A stretch of DNA of 64,000 bases from positions 15,081,840-15,145,839 of the forward strand of contig CM070628.1 in assembly GCA_036346255.1 (NCBI GenBank). Reading direction: 5' to 3'. Source of the DNA: Ampelocalamus luodianensis (taxonomy: Eukaryota; Streptophyta; Magnoliopsida; Poales; Poaceae). The notes beneath the pieces were generated by a model. That model did no database searches. It worked only from the letters and a program-made list of their open reading frames with translations, and had not been told where the DNA came from. Numbering within the stretch: position 1 is the stretch's first letter; the number at the start of each line of letters is the position of its first letter. This document shows positions 58,340 through 64,000 of the stretch, one piece after another. Made by a program: the position numbers and the translations under genes.

Positions 58340-59103
58340 TTACGGATATCTTTGCTGCATCAGGTCTTCACGTTCCCAAGTTGCTTCATCTTCCGTGTGG
58401 TTGCTCCATTGGACCTTGGCGAACTTGATGTCACGATTCCTCGTCTTGCGCTCGGTTTCTTCGAGGATACGAATCGGGCTCTCTCGATAAGATAGGTCGG
58501 GTTGCAAGTCGAGTTCGTCCAACTCGATTGCTTCCGTTGGGACTCGAAGACATTTCTTGAGTTGGGAGACATGGAAGGCGTTATGCGTCGAAAGTGATGG
58601 TGGCAACTCCAAGCGGTAGGCCACCGATCCCAACTTAGCTAGAATACGGAAGGTCCAATATAGCGAGGTGCTAATTTACCTTTGATTTGGAAGCGGCGTA
58701 CTCCTTTCATAGGAGAGACTTTAAGATATACGTGATCGTCCACGAAACTCAACTCGCGGCGGCGGCGGTCGGCATATGACTTCGTCGGGATTGAGCCGTC
58801 TAAGTCGTTCGCGAATGACACGAACTTGTTCTTCAGCATCTTCCACCAAGGTTGGGCCATAGAATGGCCTCTCCCGAACCGACCGGTTCAAGGGTGTTCT
58901 ACAAGCTCTCCCATACAATGCTTGAATGGTGACATCGAATCTTGGATTGGAAGTTGTTGTTGTATGAGAACTTCGGCAAGCGGTAAACATTTTTCCCAAC
59001 TATCATTTGTAGGATAACACGCAAGCCCGGAGAAGGTCTTCCAAAACTTGGTTTACCCTCTCAGTTTGTCCATCCGTTTGCGGGTGATAAGCGGAGCTAA
59101 AGG
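58340..59103 (-). pseudogene. Chromovirus integrase C-terminus and chromodomain (element E)
   Basis: Minus-strand order: SAYHPQTDGQTERVNQVLED (about 59030-59098), a RRRELSFVDDHVYLKVSP and KGKLAPRYIGP segment (58640-58760), then LPPSLSTHNAFHVSQLKKC. After these comes a chromodomain-like end with PIRILEETERKTRNR and VQWSNHTEDEATWERE (ORF 58340-58633). The final Trp-Glu-x-Glu block is the hallmark of chromoviruses; the domain is thought to guide integration to heterochromatin. Frames shift several times (for example ORFs 58340-58633 and 58639-58860 in different frames). The solo LTR at 59104 splits it from the integrase core. The long LTRs favour the Tekay/Del group. Confidence 0.85.
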
Positions 59104-60395
59104 TGTTGGAGATATGCCCTAGAGGCAATCGTATTGATGATGATATTTCATTGTATCCATGATTTAATAAATGTTCCTTGAATATTGCCTTTGTGTTGAT
59201 TAACAAGTATGTGACTTGTTTGTGAAACTCTTTACTTGTATGGTTATTCTAAAGTTGTCCCTAGTCGGAGTTCATGTGAGGACACACGTGAATGATGGAT
59301 TAGCACATGTATCGGTTGATGACCATGTTTCACAGTCATAGACATGGAGATGTCAAACCAATAATGTGGACACATGTTTAGAACATGGGGTTGGACCGAC
59401 CCAACATGAGACATAGTAATTATTCTTATGGTTCTCTCTACACAATGTGTACGCCTTGTCCTTAGACACGAGATTGTCGTATGTACTTGAGATGTGAATC
59501 GACCTACTTAGGGGCTATCAAACGCTACTCCAAATGCGGGTAGTTATAAAGGTAGCTTTCGGGTTTGTCATGAAGCATCTTTGCGAGGCATGGTCGGTCG
59601 AGATGGGATTTGCCTCTCTACAGAGAGATATCTGGGCCTCGAGTGATCGGATCAAAATGCATGGCCATGCTACTTAAGGTTAAGAGTTAACCTAGTAAGG
59701 GATTCGGATCACGGGATCGAAAGAGTGGTCAGCTTGGAGCTCATTGAATATCGTGAGGCAAAGGGATTGGCATGTACATAACGTTGTGATGGTTCGTCCG
59801 ATATGATCTTTACGTATGTTTAGGAGTTGTACGTCTTGCTAGAGGCGCTACCAACTATTGACCAAGTATGTGTACTCGCGTCATGTCTAAACATATGTGA
59901 ACCATAGGGTCACACACTTAAGGGTGAAGCCTAATCGGATTGGATCTAAATTAGGCGGGCATTGAGTCCTAATGGGCCTCTATTAGTAGAAGCCCATTAT
60001 AAGGACGTCTATAAAAGGAGCGCGCTTGGTTGAGGTTGAGTTTTCGTGACATCCTCAAACCACGCGCCACCCCTCCCACGCCCTAGTCGCTCGCGCGGAT
60101 CTAGTAGTCCGGTGTCGTCGCTTCCTCCGTGCGTGTGGACACCTTTGGGCGCCGCATCGTGGCGTTGGGACGAACCGCAAGAAAGGAGCATGCGTGGGGC
60201 GCGCGGCGAGCGAGAAGTAGTCGACTACTGCGCCCGACGTCTTGCATCAACTTAGTGCGACTACCTTGCCACGCCTTGTTGCATCAACTTCCGCTTTCGG
60301 CGTCTAGTGGTAAGACCGTGATCTATAAGCTGCGTGATCTTGGTTTACGGGTAGAATTTTTAATTTGCGCTAGTGTAGCCTACCCGTTTCCTACA
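59104..60395 (+). mobile_element. Solo copia-type LTR (element G), 1.29 kb, TSD AAAGG
   Basis: TGTTGGAGATATGCCCTAGA start and TTTCCTACA end, flanked by perfect AAAGG duplications (59099-59103 and 60396-60400). The start is that of a widespread grass copia LTR family. CTATAAAAGG near 60010 is a good TATA box for plus-strand transcription. No PBS or PPT adjoins it. It interrupts the integrase of element E. Confidence 0.9.
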
Positions 60396-61130
60396 AAAGG
60401 TTAGGTTGGTCCCCATTGCTTGATGTGTGATTCGAGAAATGAGAGGTGAATTGGGGACCTCTGTCTTAAAAATCACCTTTGGTACACCATGGAGACAAAC
60501 AATTCTTGAAATATAAAGTTACGCTAGTTTGGCCCGGTGTAAGTGGTCTTGACAGGAATAAAATGGGCAACCTTGGTTAAGCGATCCACAATCATCCATA
60601 TAGAATCAAATCCAATTTTAGTTCTAGGAAGGCGGTGATGAAATCCATGCCAACTTCTTCCCATTTCCGATGGGGAATGGGCGAGGATCTAGAGTGCCGG
60701 TGGCTTCAAATGCTCGACCTTAAGTCTTTGACATAGATCTTTTCGGCCACATCTTTGTGCAACGTCTTCGCTTCATTCCGCTCCACCACGATTTCTTTTT
60801 CAAATCTTGATACATTTCGTACTCCCGGGGTGGATAGAGAATTTTGAGTTATGGGCCTCCTTGAGAATCAATTCTCTCAAGTGGCGATCAGATGGTACCA
60901 CCATACGGTTTCCAAACCATAGAGTACCCTGTGCATCTTGCTTAAAACATTTAGCCTTACCTTGTTTCATTAGTTCTAAAATTTGAGCCACCTTTGAATC
61001 AGTTTTCTGGGCTTCCTTAATCTGGTCCTCAAGTGTGCAAGTCACACTGAGGCGGCAAGTGAACCTTCTTCAACTATCTCGTGTGTAGGCCTTGCAATGC
61101 GGCACATAAGCCCTTGAAAAGGAGTTCTGA
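60396..61130 (-). pseudogene. Chromovirus integrase, zinc-binding and core part (element E)
   Basis: ORF 60800-61045 ends in ILKEAHNSKFSIHPGSTK, the His-containing part of the integrase HHCC finger. Broken frames from 60780 down to 60401 correspond to the catalytic core, including an (H)MDFI..LP-type stretch and GVPK, before the element G insertion. The reaction is 3'-end processing and strand transfer of element cDNA. Confidence 0.75.
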
Positions 61131-61285
61131 CAAACGGTTGCATTGAGATTTTACGCTCAATCGTCGGCCACGACATTAGCCTTCACTGGATGGCAATGGA
61201 GTCCCATATCATAATCCTTAATCAACTCAAGCCATCTTCTTTGTCTCAAGTTCAGTCGGCTTGGGTGAAAATATATTTAAGGCTC

Positions 61286-61590
61286 TTATGGTCGGTGTAG
61301 ATCTGCATAGCGATTACCGATGAGGTAATGTCGCCAAATCTTCAAGGCATGAACTACAGCTGCGAGCTCTAGGTCGTGTGTGGGATAATTGGCCTCATGG
61401 GGCCTCAATTGCCTCGATGCATAGGCCACCACTTGGCCCTCCTGCATGAGCACACAACCGAGCCCGTGGCGAGATGCATCACAGTAGATATCAAAGCTCT
61501 TGTGAATGTCTGGCAGAACAAGCACGGGAGCCTCTGTCAGGCATTCTTTCAGGGTTTGAAAGCTTTGCTCGCATTCTACTGTCACTCAAA
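61286..61590 (-). pseudogene. Chromovirus RNase H (element E)
   Basis: ORF 61286-61585 (99 codons) reads CEQSFQTLKECLTEAPVLVL, then YCDASRHGLGCVLMQEGQVV, AYASRQL and HDLELAAVVHALKIWRHYL. This is the typical gypsy RNase H with its catalytic Asp (CDAS) and Glu (LELAA). It is open over most of the domain and lies immediately downstream of RT in the gypsy order (RT, RNase H, integrase). Confidence 0.9.
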
Positions 61591-61591
61591 T

Positions 61592-62480
61592 TTATTTTCT
61601 TTCTTTAGAAGTTGGGTCATAGGCTTTGCAATTTTGAGAAATTCTTGATGAACCTACGGTAGTATCCATAAGTCCAAGAAAACTACGAATGTCAGTGACG
61701 CTCTTGGGTTGCTTCCACTCAATAACATCTCGCACCTTACTAGGATCAACAGCGACACCGCCCTTAGATAGGATATGACCCAAGAAACTAACCTCTCGAA
61801 GCCAAAACTCACACTTGCTGAATTTGGCATACAACTGATGGTGGCGAAGCTTCTCTAACACTAGTCTCAAGTGTTGCTCGTGCTCAAGATCAGACTTAGA
61901 GTAGATAAGGATATCATCAATGAAAACCACTACAAACCGATCCAAGTACTCTATGAATACCGAATTCATGAGGTTCATGAAATAAGCTGGGGCATTGGTC
62001 AAACCAAAGGACATGACTGTGTACTCGTACAAACCGTAACGAGTAGAGAAGGCGGTCTTTGGAATGTCCTCGGTTCTAACTTTGTCGATGGTAGCCTAAC
62101 CTCAAGTCAATTTTGGAGAACACACGAGCTCCACTAAGGCGATCAAATAGGTCATCGATCATGAGCGAATACTTGTTTTGATGGTGACCTCATTCAGCGG
62201 ACGGTAGTCAACACACATCCGTAGACTCTTGTCTTTCTTCTTGACAAAGAGAGCCGGGCATCCCCAAGGTGAGGAGCTAGGCCTGATGAAACCCTTGTCT
62301 TGCAACTCCTTAAGTTGTTCTTTCAATTCTGCTAGCTCATTGGGCGGCATCCGATATGGCCTTTTTGAGATGGGCGCGGTACCGGGTGCAAGCTCAATGA
62401 CAAACTCTACCTCTCGGTCAGGGGGCATTCCTGGAAGTTCCTCAGGGAACACATCAGGATACTCACTCACTATTGGTGCC
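61592..62480 (-). pseudogene. Chromovirus reverse transcriptase (element E)
   Basis: ORF 62159-62470 carries the YPDVFPEELPGMPPDREVEF linker, KRPYRMPP, FIRPSSSPWGCPALFVKKKD and MCVDYRPLNEVT. ORF 61592-62032 continues with MSFGLTNAPAYFMNLMN, the catalytic FIDD (Asp pair at 61913-61918), KCEFW and FLGHILSKGGVAVDP. The two pieces are out of frame by indels near 62040-62160. Well conserved, so element E is the youngest coding element in the window. Confidence 0.92.
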
Positions 62481-62539
62481 TCCTCTAGCGCGAGAGAGGT
62501 ACTCGCCTCTAAAGCATATAGGTGAGAACTACCTACTAA

Positions 62540-62900
62540 AGGTGCAAAGACGACCTAGATGCCGTCCTCGCTAGTCACTGAAATAGACCGCTGGGCGCAA
62601 TCAATCTTCCCCTGATTCTTAGATAACCAATCCATCCCTAAGATAACATCAATGCCCACTGAACTTATCACTATTAAGTTTGTCGAAAAGTTAACATTTT
62701 GTATTTCAATTTTTCGTCCTATGGACTTGATTGGTGTAGAAAACCGACCCAGGGACTGAATATGATAAGGTGGGTGGAGTGTATGTATCTGGAATTGGTT
62801 AACGCAGCATACTCATTTTTAATAAATGAATGAGATGCTCGAATCAAATAAAACCGATCGAGACATGAATTAACAAGTAGTGTACCTAGCACGGCGTCAG
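62540..62900 (-). pseudogene. Chromovirus protease remnant (element E)
   Basis: Frames between gag and RT contain an ILGMDWLSKN-like stretch in broken form (about 62600-62650), the region following the aspartic protease active site in this lineage. The active-site triplet itself is not clear, and stops occur. Confidence 0.5.
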
Positions 62901-64000
62901 TCGTCGGTCGCCTCCTCTCTTTGAGGCGTGGTTGGCGCGACCACGTGCATCTTTGAGGTGGAGTAGGTGCTGCTCTGTGGTGGTGGCGGTGGCCTCATTT
63001 GGGTGAGGGCTGGTGGTCTTTGGGCGAGTGCGTCAGGGCATCCTCATTGTTTGGCGAGCAACTGCGGCTATAGTGGCCACAGCGACCACGGTGGAAACAA
63101 ATAACGGCGGGCTTGTATGCCCCGCCGTGCGTGGTCTCTGGCCCCCGCTATCTTCTTGGTGCCGGTGGAGAAGGTCGTGGAGGTGCCACAGAGACCTCGA
63201 TGGTCTTGGAAGGCTGGGCACGAGGTGCTGAGGTAATCTGGCGCGGCTGGGAAAGCGCCACTCGCCGCTGCCGTCTGTAAAGCCTTCCTCCTCTTCCTCG
63301 ACTCATCCACCGTCATGCTCTCATGCTCCACCACTATCGCCTTGTTGACGGATCTTTGAAACTCCACGAAATCATGTGCGGCTAAACCAAGCCGCAACTC
63401 CTCGGACAACCATGGAAAAACACATTCGGCGGCGGCGTCGTCGAGGCGTCGTCCGAGCATACCAGCCAAGTAGTTGAAATCATGCGGTACTCGGTGGTGT
63501 CCTCCGCCCCTGTCTCAAGGCAGGCTGGCGCTTGATAAGCGGCACTCCCTCCGGTATATGGGCCTCTCGGAATCGTCACTGAACTCGTCCCAAGTCGGGG
63601 CGTGACCGGTGAGCTGCATGGCGAATAACTATCCACCTGCGCTGCGCGCCGCACTGCCAGTAGGCGGCAGCAAGACTCTCTCAACTCCGGTACAACTGCG
63701 CAATGTTTAGCTTCTTCTCTGTTGTGCGGCGGTCCTCTGCCTCCATCGGGTCCTGCCGCCACAAATGTCGGAGGTTGGTTGTTGGCTTCAGCGAGACCTC
63801 GGGCGCTTCGGTGCGACGCGCTCCTCTGCGGAGCGGGAGCTGAGGCGATGTTACGTCGATCGCCTCAAGCATCGGTGCGGTCCATCGGTTGCGCTCAATC
63901 ATCATCATAAACTTCGACCATGGATGGCGGCGGAGGAGCACCTCCTCGGGCGATCCGCCCGGTGGGGACGGCGGTGAGAGGGCTCGCCGAGCTCGAGCGC
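62900..64000 (-). pseudogene. Chromovirus gag remnant (element E), running off the window
   Basis: The minus strand near 63050-63100 reads CFHRGRCGHYSRSC, a degraded CCHC zinc knuckle. Upstream, ORF 63068-63469 (WLSEELRLGLAAHDFVEFQR, SMTVDESRKRRKALQ) and ORFs 63382-63762 and 63681-63941 cover the capsid region. The 5' end, primer-binding site and 5' LTR lie beyond 64000. Confidence 0.75.

Noticed and set aside
1..64000. CRISPR arrays, rRNA genes or organellar insertions
   Set aside because: No regularly spaced short repeats with unique spacers and no rRNA or plastid gene sequence were recognised.

Overview
This window is repeat-dominated nuclear DNA from a plant, almost certainly a grass (Poaceae). 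The evidence is spliceosomal introns in the gene remnants, grass-type Tekay/Del-like chromovirus LTRs, Ty1/copia elements, Stowaway and Tourist MITEs, a TRIM/SMART-like miniature retrotransposon, a tRNA-derived SINE and a CACTA end. I see no bacterial-style operons, CRISPR arrays or intact housekeeping genes. The species cannot be fixed from the sequence alone.

Layout. 1-13111 is copy 1 of a copia family (+). It is split by a CACTA end (2505) that carries a captured NPK1/ANP-type MAPKKK pseudogene (about 3398-5205), and by a non-autonomous chromovirus derivative (5509-11717, -). 13755-20790 is copy 2 (-), complete but decayed, with 5-bp target-site duplications (TSD) ATTTC. It sits upstream of a broken ZFPL1-homologue gene (21142-22122). 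A 4.2-kb solo LTR (22434-26600, TSD AAATT) separates that gene from an RPA1-like coding remnant (26779-28149), whose first intron holds a SINE with 13-bp TSDs. 28150-31488 has no recognisable gene but carries repeats and a Tourist-like MITE. 31489-38081 is copia copy 3 (+).

38082-46797 is a deep nest. A copia RNase H fragment (-) is interrupted by a composite unit with TRIM-like ends (38143-46734). That unit is itself interrupted by two solo chromovirus LTRs, 38675-42249 (TSD GAACC) and 42714-46012 (TSD CCATA). 46798 to about 48400 is a truncated LTR. 48400-53271 is non-coding sequence with a Stowaway MITE, a Mutator-type MITE (9-bp TSD) and small tandem duplications. 53272-64000 is a chromovirus on the minus strand (3' LTR, PPT, chromodomain, integrase, RNase H, RT, protease, gag) running off the right edge. 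A 1.3-kb copia-type solo LTR (59104-60395, TSD AAAGG) lies inside its integrase.

The genes do not work together as a pathway; the window records nested insertion, LTR-LTR recombination and gene-fragment capture. The most striking observation is a sequence-wide substitution habit. Where one repeat copy has CAG or CTG, its sister copy often has CG, TCG or CTCG, even at a primer-binding site, a conserved RNase H codon pair and a target-site duplication. Deamination does not produce this; systematic long-read basecalling error at CHG-methylated cytosines does. If so, many apparent frameshifts here are artefacts.
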